Source: Hahella sp. HNIBRBA332 (GTDB lineage: Bacteria > Pseudomonadota > Gammaproteobacteria > Pseudomonadales > Oleiphilaceae). From it: a stretch of 64,000 nucleotides of DNA. The stretch lies in NCBI RefSeq assembly GCF_030719035.1, contig NZ_CP132203.1, forward strand, positions 1,798,001 to 1,862,000, read 5' to 3'. Both the position numbers and the translations under genes were made by a program. The notes under the pieces are model-generated. The model saw only the letters and a program-made list of their open reading frames with translations. It was not told the origin of the DNA and did not search any database. Shown piece after piece: positions 35,411 through 43,445 of this stretch (within the stretch, counting starts at the first letter, position 1; every line of letters begins with the position of its first letter).

Positions 35411-35953
35411 GTGAGTAGATTGGATAATATGAATAGGTTGTGGGTGAGGCTCGGACATTTGTTTACAGATGATGAAGGCTCATTGCCCGATATTTGGATA
35501 GAAAACATCACACAAGACGAGCTGGTGAAAATCTATGGCTGGGTAATGTCGCTTACCAAGCCGGCAAAGGACGCAATGCTCTGGAGCCTCGAAGAAGATC
35601 GAGACATGCTGATCTCTGATATTGCAGACCCGGCTGTGTATTATATCCAAGGGAAGGCGGAGAGCTTTCGACACCTTCTGGACGTTTTTACGATGAATGG
35701 CGTGACGATTCCTCAACTGTCCATGTGCCTTGGCGATAGTGGCGTCGAATTTGATTACCGCATGGGCAAGGAATGGGGCCCCAAAGAAGTCTATGCGCTG
35801 TTTGAATTTCTGTATGAGATAAAGAAAATCGCGCCTGCGGCTAAGGTGACGCAGTCATACGAGGGAGGCTATTACAGCCCTAATTCAGAGTTTGCCTTGG
35901 CGTTTGAAGAGTTTTGCAAACTAGCTGTAAGTCATCGTGGTGATAATGGATAA
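35411..35953 (+). CDS. Hypothetical protein, first of three orphans
   Basis: 180 residues from GTG 35411 (an ATG at 35429 is also possible). Soluble, acidic, helical in the first half (WVMSLTKPAKDAMLWSLEED), then DSGVEFDYRMGKEWGPKEVY and a helical end. The pattern of short soluble proteins in a row recalls immunity-type genes, but no family motif is seen. It is 11 bases upstream of the next gene. Confidence 0.65.
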   Translation: MSRLDNMNRLWVRLGHLFTDDEGSLPDIWIENITQDELVKIYGWVMSLTKPAKDAMLWSLEEDRDMLISDIADPAVYYIQGKAESFRHLLDVFTMNGVTIPQLSMCLGDSGVEFDYRMGKEWGPKEVYALFEFLYEIKKIAPAAKVTQSYEGGYYSPNSEFALAFEEFCKLAVSHRGDNG

Positions 35954-35964
35954 GTGAATGCGTT

Positions 35965-36315
35965 ATGAAAATACAAAACTCTAAAGATGTTCTGACCATT
36001 GATTGCGGCTTTCTCAAACCGCGCTTTCAGATCCTCATCGCCGAGGTGCAATCCTGGGCGTTTGTGGCGGAGGAGAATGGCGCTACTTACTTGTCCTTCC
36101 TGCTGGAAAACGCGACGCAGCATGTTTCAGTTACCGTTGCTGACGAGAACGAATTGGATCAGGTTCTTAACGACATCAGCTCTGCTTTAAACATGACGCC
36201 GCATTTGGACATCGCGGAACAAAGATTGAACTGCGGCAACGTAATCATGGCGGTGGATGGGACTCTCGGGGTGGCGGCCCTTGCGAGCATTTTGGTGTCA
36301 GCTGTCGCCAGTTGA
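35965..36315 (+). CDS. Hypothetical protein, second of three orphans
   Basis: 116 residues. A beta-rich first half (VLTIDCGFLKPRFQILIAEV) and a C-terminal hydrophobic stretch (GTLGVAALASILVSAVAS) that could be a single membrane anchor or a buried helix. No family recognised. Close spacing on both sides suggests one transcript for 35411-36773. Confidence 0.6.
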   Translation: MKIQNSKDVLTIDCGFLKPRFQILIAEVQSWAFVAEENGATYLSFLLENATQHVSVTVADENELDQVLNDISSALNMTPHLDIAEQRLNCGNVIMAVDGTLGVAALASILVSAVAS

Positions 36316-36356
36316 AACTGGCTATCGGCCTTGAAATGGGGGACTAAAAACTGGGT

Positions 36357-36773
36357 TTGAATAAGTACAGTCTAAAAGAGTTGATTGGAGACTATCTGGA
36401 ATGCGGAGCAGAGGTGACGGCTGATGAGCTTGAGCTTATCCGGAGCGCATTTCGCGGGGCGGTCGACACAGTGGACGGCCCCGTAAGATTTTATGTGGAC
36501 CTTGAAACTCTGGTCCTGGAGCACGCGGATACGGCCGAAGCGATCTGGAGCGCTGATGCAGACGGCAAGCTAAAAGGGCGCCGCGGCAGAATCCTGGCGG
36601 ATTTGGATAGCCTCGATGACTGTGTAAATCAGAACATAGTTGATTTGTCGGCTCTTCATGACAGCCGTGTTCTAAATAGACTCAAGGACGCTTTTGCAGG
36701 ATCTGATGATAAAAGAACCCTATGGATTGCGTTTGAGAAGAAAGTTATTGAGCCTTATCGAAGAATTGAATAA
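36357..36773 (+). CDS. Hypothetical protein, third of three orphans
   Basis: 138 residues from TTG 36357 (LNKYSLKELIGDYLECGAEV...). A charged helical protein with a late WIAFEKKVIEPYRRIE. The start is uncertain because the codon is TTG and the ribosome site (GGGGGA 15 bases away) is poorly placed. No family recognised. Confidence 0.55.
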   Translation: MNKYSLKELIGDYLECGAEVTADELELIRSAFRGAVDTVDGPVRFYVDLETLVLEHADTAEAIWSADADGKLKGRRGRILADLDSLDDCVNQNIVDLSALHDSRVLNRLKDAFAGSDDKRTLWIAFEKKVIEPYRRIE

Positions 36774-36868
36774 TCCATTTTTACCTAAACGCTCAGCTTA
36801 AAAGCGCCCTGTGACATTGCCCGCTTATTAAATCCCGCGAATTATTCTCCAGTTCCTTTCAATATTCT

Positions 36869-36893
36869 ACGGAGTCTCTTAACGAGGCTCCGT
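36869..36893. terminator. Strong hairpin after the three orphan genes
   Basis: ACGGAGTCTC, loop TTAAC, GAGGCTCCGT: a 10-bp stem with a single G-T pair. It lies 95 bases past the last orphan gene and before the long leader of the next cluster. There is no T run on either strand, so it may be a factor-dependent terminator or processing site rather than an intrinsic terminator. Confidence 0.4.
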
Positions 36894-37341
36894 TAGAGTG
36901 ATCAATGATCAAAAACGGAAACTTACTGTAATATTTTTTCTTCTGAGTGGCGTAATAAAGCCTTGCTTTTTAACCGAGAGTAAAAGCGGCTTCACAGGGC
37001 GCTCTAACGGTAGTTTGATCTATATCAAATCGATAACTTTTATCGCGCAAAAAACAACTTTTACAAGTCGCTTAAATAAACCTAAGAATAGGGTGTCGTT
37101 ACGGTCGCTATTGTACCTATCGTTGGTAAATTAAACAGAACAGTAAGTGGAAGTTATGACCAAATATATTGCGTAGAAAAGCTTTGTTAAATTGGCGGAT
37201 GCAGCGTGCGTTATGATTTTATTGAAGGTTAGAGGAGGCGATAGCCTGTTGATGAATTTTTTTCATAGATATCAGGGTGGTTAAATTTAAATCTGATTAA
37301 ACTCTATTAATTATTTAACAATCTTTCGTACTGGCGTAAAT

Positions 37342-37384
37342 ATATACGAATGTATATTTGGACTGGTTAATACTTTCGTATAAT
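37342..37384 (+). promoter_or_regulatory. Candidate promoter and operator in the AT-rich leader
   Basis: ATATACGAATGTATAT (37342-37357) is a palindrome with 6-bp arms. TATAAT at 37379-37384 is a perfect -10 hexamer, with a weak -35 (TTGGAC, 37358-37363) 15 bases upstream. TTCGTA occurs at 37325 and 37375 and inverted inside the palindrome. This is the best promoter-like site in the 920-base gap (36774-37692), which holds no other supported gene. Confidence 0.4.
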
Positions 37385-37498
37385 TGCTGGCGTCACGGTA
37401 AAAATATTTTTATAGACCTTCATTCTTTAGAAGGCTTATGCATTTTTATTGGTTTCTGAAACCTCTGTTAAATGCAGGTTTACTATTGTCAAAGCGTC

Positions 37499-37510
37499 CT
37501 TGGCGCCAAG
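37499..37510. promoter_or_regulatory. Perfect 12-bp palindrome
   Basis: CTTGGCGCCAAG stands 30 bases before the mini-ORF start and 115 bases after the -10-like site. A symmetric operator is one reading; no regulator gene for it is adjacent. Confidence 0.35.
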
Positions 37511-37540
37511 TCTCTGTCGGTCACTACAAGGAGGTATGAA

Positions 37541-37564
37541 ATGTCGATTGCCAGCCCCTCTTAA
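37541..37564 (+). CDS. Seven-codon ORF behind an ideal ribosome binding site
   Basis: AAGGAGG at 37528-37534 is followed after 6 bases by ATG and the codons for MSIASPS, then TAA. This is the best Shine-Dalgarno in the region, while the first enzyme gene (37693) has a poor one. A second ATG at 37536 opens a 29-codon frame (MKCRLPAPLNRLITLNVVGH...) but is only 1 base from AGGAGG. It could be a leader peptide that controls the genes downstream, or a tiny precursor peptide like the seven-residue MccA of microcin C, although no MccB-like enzyme is seen here. It may also be chance. Confidence 0.3.
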   Translation: MSIASPS

Positions 37565-37692
37565 CAGACTCATTACATTGAATGTAGTCGGTCATTCAGT
37601 TGTGTCAATTTTCTATTTCAATTAAGCATCCATGCCGGTGGAAGGTAGAAGATTGGGCAGGTTGTTAAATTAAGTATAGCTGTATAGAAATT

Positions 37693-38874
37693 ATGGAAAG
37701 CATCTGTATAGATTTTAATGGTAATAAAGTTTTTGGTTCTTACGATCCCAGGTTCAGGGCAGTCGCTGAACAATTTATTGAAAACTTCCACCATCACGGA
37801 GAAGTAGGCGCTTCCGCCTGCATTCACTTGCAGGGCGAAACGGTCCTGACTCTTCATGGCGGCAGTGACGGCATAACGCCGGGGAGCCAATGGGAGGAAG
37901 ATACCCTGGTGACCATCTGGTCCTGCACCAAACCGGTAGTGAGTCTTTGCGCAATGCTGTTGATGCAGGATGGGCTGTTGAGGCCGGACCAGCGGGTGAC
38001 TGACTTTTGGCCTGAGTACGGCAAGAACGGTAAGCACGCCACCACGGTGGAGATGTTTTTAAATCATACCGCCGGAGCGCCGACCATCAACTCCGCTTTG
38101 TTGTCCAGCGAATGGGGCGATTGGTCATTGATGACCGAACTGCTGCAAGAGGCGGAACCCTTTTGGAATCCTGGAGATGTGGTCGGTTACCACCCCTATA
38201 CATTTGGCTGGCTGGTGGGGCGTCTGGTGCGGACGATTTCTGGTATGTCGGTGACAGAGTTCGTGCAAGAACGGATATCAAAACCACTGGGGCTTGATCT
38301 CTGGATTGGCGCTCCCGCCAAGGTCAGGCATCGCATCGCCAAGACCCTGTTGGCGGAGGCTCCGGTGGAGTGCGCCTACAGGAAAGCGGCGCGTGACCGT
38401 CCCGGCTCGCTGCAGGCGGTTATCGAAAAATACCCCATAGACTTTGTTAACCGCAGCAGCGGATATGAAGCGGAGCTCTGCGCCGCCAATGGCGTCACCA
38501 ATGCTTTTAACTTATCGAAGCTGTTCAGCCTGCTGATGGATGACGGAAAGCTGTTAAGCCGGGAATACCTGGCGTTAATGACGTCGATCTCTTCCGAGAC
38601 GGAGGAAGACGCTACGTTTCTGACGCCGGCCCGTTATGGGCTGGGTGTGATGAAACGCTTCGGCGAACTGAGCGATCAGGACAAATTCATTATAGGCGAC
38701 AGCGCGTTTGGGCATGTCGGCGCGGGCGGACATGTCGTGTTTGCAGATCCGGATTGTGATGTCAGCTTTGCCTACACCATGAACAAAATGGGCGGCGAGC
38801 TGCACCTGAATCATCGCGGACAAGGTTTGATTAATGCCGTATACCAGAGCATCGGCGGGAACAGGTTTCCCTAA
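37693..38874 (+). CDS. Serine hydrolase of the beta-lactamase / class C (EstB-type) family
   Basis: 393 residues, no signal peptide, so cytoplasmic. The SxxK motif is SCTK (Ser77, Lys80). A Tyr-containing segment YHPYTFGWLVG is near 165, and HVGAGGHVVFADPD near 338 is the HxG-type third motif. Cytosolic members act as esterases, transesterases or amidases, and some are acyltransferases in biosynthetic clusters (LovD is the known case). It heads a run of seven same-strand genes (37693-44009) and is 30 bases before the GSCFA gene, so a tailoring role is likely by context. Confidence 0.88.
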   Translation: MESICIDFNGNKVFGSYDPRFRAVAEQFIENFHHHGEVGASACIHLQGETVLTLHGGSDGITPGSQWEEDTLVTIWSCTKPVVSLCAMLLMQDGLLRPDQRVTDFWPEYGKNGKHATTVEMFLNHTAGAPTINSALLSSEWGDWSLMTELLQEAEPFWNPGDVVGYHPYTFGWLVGRLVRTISGMSVTEFVQERISKPLGLDLWIGAPAKVRHRIAKTLLAEAPVECAYRKAARDRPGSLQAVIEKYPIDFVNRSSGYEAELCAANGVTNAFNLSKLFSLLMDDGKLLSREYLALMTSISSETEEDATFLTPARYGLGVMKRFGELSDQDKFIIGDSAFGHVGAGGHVVFADPDCDVSFAYTMNKMGGELHLNHRGQGLINAVYQSIGGNRFP

Positions 38875-38904
38875 GATGCCGGTTGTTATAATCATGGAGG
38901 ACTC

Positions 38905-39843
38905 ATGCGCGAATATAGTTCTATATCGTATATTGGAAATAAATGGCCCACTGATTATCAGTCGCCTTACTTAACAAGAAATCCAGAAAAGTGGCTCACT
39001 AAAGAGACTCGCCTTTTTGCGATCGGCAGTTGTTTCGCCGTGAACTTAGGGCGCTGGATAACACAGCATGGCGTGCCCATTGTATCTCCGGAATGGGGGT
39101 TACATTATAACTCTTCCACGATTAAAGAAGAGTTAAGCAGCGCTGCGGGAAAATCAAAAGCGTCTGTTATATGGAAAGCGTCTACTGACAGTGGCGTCAG
39201 GTATTTTGATGCGGGACGCCACCCTGTGGCGGCGAATTCTGAAGAGGAATTAAAGAGTCTGATTACCGCTATAGAAGCGGCGGGGCGTGAAGGCATGATT
39301 GAGGCGGACGCTTTTGTCGTCACCCTTGGTCTGTCGGAAGTCTGGGAACAGAAAGTAGGCGATGAGTGGCGTATTTTAAACAGAGCTCCGCTCAGCTCTC
39401 TTGATCGTGAAAACTATAACTTTAGAAACCGCTTTCAGACGGCGGAAGAAATTAAAAATGATCTACATGCGATTGTGGATTTGATTAACTCTGCGAGCGA
39501 TTATAAAAGACCTGTTGTCATCACTGTTTCTCCCGTTCCATTAAAAACGACTGGCGCCGGTTTTGACCCGCGTATCGCAAACACGCGTTCGAAATCCAAT
39601 ATTGTTGCGGCGGTGCACCAATTTCTGGATGAGATTGAAGAAGAGGGAGGTCACCAAGTGAGTTATTTCCCTGCGTATGAGATGTTTCAATATATCGCCG
39701 CCGAAGATAATTGCTGGCAGTCGGACGGAAGGCATGTCACTGCAGAAAAAGTAAACTATGTATGTAAACAGTTTACGAATATATTCGCTCAGGATGAAAA
39801 GGAATTCCCCACTATAAAAGGATTTGAGGTGCCTCGTGTATGA
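38905..39843 (+). CDS. GSCFA-domain protein (SGNH-like hydrolase/acyltransferase)
   Basis: 312 residues behind GGAGG. The family motif FAIGSCFAVNLG starts near residue 38, with Ser42 as probable nucleophile. VTLGLSEVWE near 136, VSPVPLKTT near 210 and a C-terminal DGRHVTAEKVNYV (Asp and His of the SGNH triad) follow. GSCFA proteins are SGNH-like and often lie in polysaccharide or natural product clusters, but few are characterised. Its TGA overlaps the ATG of the MurA-like gene (ATGA, 39840-39843). No signal peptide, so it acts in the cytoplasm. Confidence 0.87.
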   Translation: MREYSSISYIGNKWPTDYQSPYLTRNPEKWLTKETRLFAIGSCFAVNLGRWITQHGVPIVSPEWGLHYNSSTIKEELSSAAGKSKASVIWKASTDSGVRYFDAGRHPVAANSEEELKSLITAIEAAGREGMIEADAFVVTLGLSEVWEQKVGDEWRILNRAPLSSLDRENYNFRNRFQTAEEIKNDLHAIVDLINSASDYKRPVVITVSPVPLKTTGAGFDPRIANTRSKSNIVAAVHQFLDEIEEEGGHQVSYFPAYEMFQYIAAEDNCWQSDGRHVTAEKVNYVCKQFTNIFAQDEKEFPTIKGFEVPRV

Positions 39844-41138
39844 ATATCCCGTCTATTGCAACGCTTGAAAGTTTTAAGTCTATCAATGAAGAGAGCATCA
39901 GCATCAATATCTCTTCCGCTAAAAATTCCATTCTTCCGTTGTTGTTCGCGTCGATTTTGCATGCAGGAAGGACGAGGTTTCTCATAGGGGATGGCGCCAC
40001 TTTAGTTGATGTGAAAATTGTTATTGAGATCCTAAGGTCTTATGGCGTCGAAGTATCTGTCGAGGACGGCGTGGTCGACATTGACGCAAGCCGCATTGAA
40101 GCCAACCAGACCTGCCCGGAGTTGTGCAAGAAAACAAGGTACTCAATCCTGGCGTTGGGAGCGTTGATATCGCGATGCGGCTTTTCTGAAGTCGGTTTGC
40201 CCGGCGGGTGCGACCTCAACCGGCCCATAGATTTTCACCTGCAGGCGCTAAAGAGTCTGGGCTGCGAAGTCAGCGAATCGGAAGGCGGCGTCAGAGGGAA
40301 GAGAGTGCGGCCATCTGAAAATGTGGTCAATTTGCCTTATCCCTCGGTGGGGGCGACGCTGAACGCCATACTGTGCGCCGCTGGCGCGGAGACACGGAGT
40401 GGCGAGCCGATCCTGATTCATAACTGCGCCACGGAGCCGGAAATTGATGATGTCATTGCGTATCTGGGTAAGATCGGGATCTCGATCAGACGCAAATGGC
40501 GCATGATAGAGGTGGCGTCATCGAACCGGCAGGTGGTCGACGTGGTGGAGCACAGACCTATTTACGACCGCATAGAAGCCGGTTCCTATGCGCTGGCGGC
40601 GGCGATATTCGGCATTGGCGTACGGCTGAATAACGCGCCGATCAATTTAATGTCGGCGGTGATATCAATCCTGCTTCAACTTGGTTGTAAAGTTAACCGT
40701 GACGGCGGCGCATTGATTATCGACGCCAGACAAATAGACAGCGATACCGCCATCAGGTTGTGCACGGAACCCTATCCAGGGTTTCCCACTGACTTGCAGC
40801 CCATATTGACGGTGCTGTGCACGACGCTGAATACGGCGGGTGTGATCAGCGATACGGTTATGCCTGAACGCACTCGATTTGTGGACGAGCTGGTCAGGCT
40901 GGGGGCGGATATCACCGTCTGTAATTCAGAAATAGTGGTCAAGCCCAAGGGCCGCGAAGATAAAAGTCATTACCCGATCAGCGTAAAGGCGACGGATCTC
41001 AGAGGCGGCATGGCGGTCCTGCTTTACGCGCTGAAAAACCGAGTCGCCTGCAATATCGATAATTACGGCTACATCAAGCGGGGGTACTCGAATGTGGAAT
41101 CCATCATTGAGTCCCTGGGCGGAGGGCTGCAGGTGTGA
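39840..41138 (+). CDS. MurA paralogue (enolpyruvyl transferase) in a biosynthetic operon
   Basis: 432 residues, MurA length. The active site is intact: SAKNSILPLLFAS (Lys22/Asn23 of E. coli MurA), TRYSILALGAL (Arg91), LPGGCDLNRPIDFH with Cys124 (Cys115, the PEP adduct and fosfomycin target), GFPTDLQP (Asp305), ATDLRGGMA (Asp369/Arg371) and KRGYSN (Arg397). The Cys loop is one residue shorter than the usual GGCxIGARPVD. MurA moves enolpyruvate from PEP to the 3'-OH of UDP-GlcNAc. Position between a GSCFA gene and a MurB gene, with overlapping codons, points to a pathway copy rather than the housekeeping one. NikO/PolA of nucleoside antibiotics are known relatives. Confidence 0.9.
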   Translation: MNIPSIATLESFKSINEESISINISSAKNSILPLLFASILHAGRTRFLIGDGATLVDVKIVIEILRSYGVEVSVEDGVVDIDASRIEANQTCPELCKKTRYSILALGALISRCGFSEVGLPGGCDLNRPIDFHLQALKSLGCEVSESEGGVRGKRVRPSENVVNLPYPSVGATLNAILCAAGAETRSGEPILIHNCATEPEIDDVIAYLGKIGISIRRKWRMIEVASSNRQVVDVVEHRPIYDRIEAGSYALAAAIFGIGVRLNNAPINLMSAVISILLQLGCKVNRDGGALIIDARQIDSDTAIRLCTEPYPGFPTDLQPILTVLCTTLNTAGVISDTVMPERTRFVDELVRLGADITVCNSEIVVKPKGREDKSHYPISVKATDLRGGMAVLLYALKNRVACNIDNYGYIKRGYSNVESIIESLGGGLQV

Positions 41139-42004
41139 TGCTGCGAAATATCAATCTACTGGCGTATAACACCTACAAAGTGAATGCGACTGCGGAGCTG
41201 GTTGCTATACCTGAGAATGAAAACGAGCTGATATCCCATCTGCAGTATATCGGCTCAACGGAGTTCGCCGTGATTGGCGGCGGCAGCAACATCATTTTAT
41301 CAAAGCCTGACTACCGATTTCCCCTGATCGTTCTTACGGAGTTCAATCGCTTCATCCGCGTGGAAGGAAATCACATCATAGCGGGCGCCGGCGTTTCGCT
41401 GTCGTCGGTGGTGGAAGCCGCCGTGTCCAACGGGCTGTGGGGGCTTGAAAAGCTGATCGGCATACCGGGAACTCTGGGCGGCGCGGTCTACATGAACGCC
41501 GGCGCATATGGTCAGGATATCGGTTCGTCAATCGAATGGGTTGAATCTCTGGATATTCGTAACCATAGCTTAGTCAGGCGCACGGGAGAGGAGCTGGGCT
41601 TTTCGTATCGGCATAGCGATTTTGTGAACTGGAAGCATGAGATCATCTGCTCCGTGAAGATTGCTCTGACTGATAAAGCGCCGGAAGGAGAGAATGGAGA
41701 CATTCGCTCGGTCTCTTTATCGACGCTGCGAACGCGGCTTGCGAAACTGCCTTACGATCTTCCGAACGCCGGCAGCGTATTCAAGCGGCCTGATTACCAA
41801 TACCCGGTCGGCAAAATGGTGGAAGACCTGGGAATGAAAGGCCGCTCAGTGAATGGCGCGATGGTTTCCCATATGCATGCGGGTATTATCGTGAATACAG
41901 GGTTTGCGACCGGATCGGATATACAACGCCTGGCCACGGAAATACGTGGCGCGATCAAAAAGAACTATGGTTTGGACATTGAAATGGAACAAATAGTGTT
42001 ATGA
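41138..42004 (+). CDS. MurB paralogue (enolpyruvyl reductase, type II)
   Basis: 288 residues from ATG 41138 in the overlap TGATG; GTG 41135 is an alternative. FAD-binding motifs: VIGGGSNII and GIPGTLGGAVYMNAGAYGQ. Catalytic set of MurB: SYRHSDF (Arg), NAGSVFKRP with Ser213 as proton donor, and a Glu near the C terminus (IEMEQIVL). The short length and lack of the extra E. coli loop fit type II MurB. MurB reduces the enol ether made by MurA to a lactyl ether with NADPH. Paired here with a MurA paralogue, it should do the same on their shared product. Confidence 0.92.
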   Translation: MLRNINLLAYNTYKVNATAELVAIPENENELISHLQYIGSTEFAVIGGGSNIILSKPDYRFPLIVLTEFNRFIRVEGNHIIAGAGVSLSSVVEAAVSNGLWGLEKLIGIPGTLGGAVYMNAGAYGQDIGSSIEWVESLDIRNHSLVRRTGEELGFSYRHSDFVNWKHEIICSVKIALTDKAPEGENGDIRSVSLSTLRTRLAKLPYDLPNAGSVFKRPDYQYPVGKMVEDLGMKGRSVNGAMVSHMHAGIIVNTGFATGSDIQRLATEIRGAIKKNYGLDIEMEQIVL

Positions 42005-42465
42005 AGTTAATTATTGAGTTGGGACGCCGCATTCAAAACCTGGGCCGACGGGCGGTTAGAGCGAAAACGGTTGGCGTGCGGGCGCTGGTGTTTGACTCCG
42101 ATAACCGCGTTCTGTTGGTCAAGCACACCTATAGAGAGGGATGGCATACGCCAGGAGGCGCTGTTAATAACGGCGAAACGCCGATCGACGCCGTCCGTAG
42201 AGAGGTCTTGGAAGAAACCGGCGTAACGCTCGACGATAATATCGATCTGTTCGCGGTGTACCTGAATAAATGGCGTAATCTGGACGACTTCCCCATTTTG
42301 TACGTGGCGAAGAATCAGGAAGGCGATGTGGCGACCAATGACCGCTATGAAATCGCTGAAGTCGGCTGGTTCCTGCTGGATTCGCTCCCCGAGGATACGA
42401 CGCAGAAAACGCGACGGAGGATTGAAGAGTACCTAGGGAATCAAGCCGTTTCCAATACTTGGTAA
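42001..42465 (+). CDS. Nudix hydrolase in the MurA/MurB-like operon
   Basis: 154 residues, with ATGA overlap to the MurB-like gene. The Nudix box is complete: GGAVNNGETP, then RREVLEETGV (glutamates for metal). A short basic N terminus (IELGRRIQNLGRRAVRAK) precedes it. Nudix enzymes split X-linked nucleoside diphosphates; in a pathway that uses UDP-sugars this one could release the sugar 1-phosphate and UMP, which would make a UDP-linked lactyl ether its substrate. That is inference from context. Confidence 0.9.
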   Translation: MKLIIELGRRIQNLGRRAVRAKTVGVRALVFDSDNRVLLVKHTYREGWHTPGGAVNNGETPIDAVRREVLEETGVTLDDNIDLFAVYLNKWRNLDDFPILYVAKNQEGDVATNDRYEIAEVGWFLLDSLPEDTTQKTRRRIEEYLGNQAVSNTW

Positions 42466-42487
42466 TGGAATAGCTTGGCGCTGATAT

Positions 42488-42528
42488 GACAGGTTCGTAA
42501 CCCGGCGCACGGATGCGCAGGATCTGTC
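42488..42528. repeat. Dispersed palindrome, family 2, copy 2
   Basis: GACAGGTTC ... GGATCTGTC, 7 of 9 positions paired, with a longer loop than the copy at 12195. It lies right after the Nudix gene. Confidence 0.5.
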
Positions 42529-42530
42529 GT

Positions 42531-42596
42531 GGCGGACATACAGGTGCGGACAAACATACAGGTTGTGGACAAACAAAAGGAGACTGGTTGTCCGCC
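42531..42596. promoter_or_regulatory. Hairpin with internal direct repeats before the methyltransferase gene
   Basis: GGCGGACA (42531-42538) pairs with TGTCCGCC (42589-42596). Inside are two direct repeats, caggtgcggacaaacata and caggttgtggacaaacaa (42541-42576). The end of the structure is 25 bases before the methyltransferase start. It could be an operator array or an RNA control element; it separates the tight four-gene block from the last two genes. Confidence 0.4.
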
Positions 42597-42621
42597 GGAT
42601 TAATTATTCAGGGAGTTTGCG

Positions 42622-43428
42622 ATGGCGGCCGAATATGCCTTGGCGATAGGGAATGACGATGTCGAGCGGCTGGATATTTTAAATGATATATACAGCGAAA
42701 TAAGCGAGAAATACATTCGTCATGCGGTCTTTGAGCGTTATCGTCCCAAGACGGTGATGGAAGTAGGGTGTGGGCATGGGCGTCTGCTTTGTTATTGGGC
42801 GGGTCTGCTGGCCGGCGAGCAGGGTACGATTACCGGCCTTGATTGTTTTAAGGAGCAGCTCCAGCAGACGGAGAGACGGGTTCAGAGCGAGAAACTCTCA
42901 AACGTGGACCTGATGGAAGCGGATATCAACGCCACAGAGATAGAGCGCCGTTTTGACTGTGTTTACGGTCGTTTCGTATTAATGCATCAACCGCATAAAC
43001 AGAGGTATCTGGAGAGAGTCGCAGGGCTTCTTAATCCCGGCGGAGCGGCTGTTTTTGAGGAGCCGGAATTATCCAGCCAGTTTTGCTACCCCTACTTGTC
43101 TGAGTTCTATTACGCCAATGAGCTGACGCTTGAGCTGGGCAAAATTAAAGGGGTGAATTATGACTACGGACACCATCTCCTGAACGATATGCCGGCGTCT
43201 TTGCAAGTGAGCGATATTCATATCGAGCAACCCGTGCTGAAGAGCGCCAGAGAGAAACTGATCGTGGCTTACTCGTTTAAACAATTATCCGCGGAGCTCA
43301 TACACCACAAACTGATCGAACCGGGACAAGCTGAAAAAATCTATAACAAGCTGGTTCAGTTCGCCTCTGATCCTGGTTCTCTGATCGGCTCGCTCAAGTT
43401 GTTTCAAGTGACGGCGGTTCGTCAGTAA
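42622..43428 (+). CDS. Class I SAM-dependent methyltransferase
   Basis: 268 residues behind AGGGAG. The Rossmann SAM motif I is VMEVGCGHGRLL near residues 45-56, followed by the acidic strand-2 end (ITGLDCFKEQL), motif II-like VDLMEADIN and FDCVYGRFVLMHQPH, and a post-motif GLLNPGGAAVFEEPE. The C-terminal third is helical and probably binds substrate. Acceptor unknown. It is in the same direction as the MurA/MurB-like block, 156 bases after it, and 17 bases before the phosphatase gene. Confidence 0.9.
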   Translation: MAAEYALAIGNDDVERLDILNDIYSEISEKYIRHAVFERYRPKTVMEVGCGHGRLLCYWAGLLAGEQGTITGLDCFKEQLQQTERRVQSEKLSNVDLMEADINATEIERRFDCVYGRFVLMHQPHKQRYLERVAGLLNPGGAAVFEEPELSSQFCYPYLSEFYYANELTLELGKIKGVNYDYGHHLLNDMPASLQVSDIHIEQPVLKSAREKLIVAYSFKQLSAELIHHKLIEPGQAEKIYNKLVQFASDPGSLIGSLKLFQVTAVRQ

Positions 43429-43445
43429 TTGATAGGGAATGTGTC

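Noticed and set aside
36900..37134. 78-codon open frame in the AT-rich gap
   Set aside because: GTG start without ribosome site, AT-rich by composition, no domain or context support.
37536..37625. 29-codon frame starting 1 base after AGGAGG
   Set aside because: Spacing is too short for normal initiation; the ATG five bases later has the right spacing.
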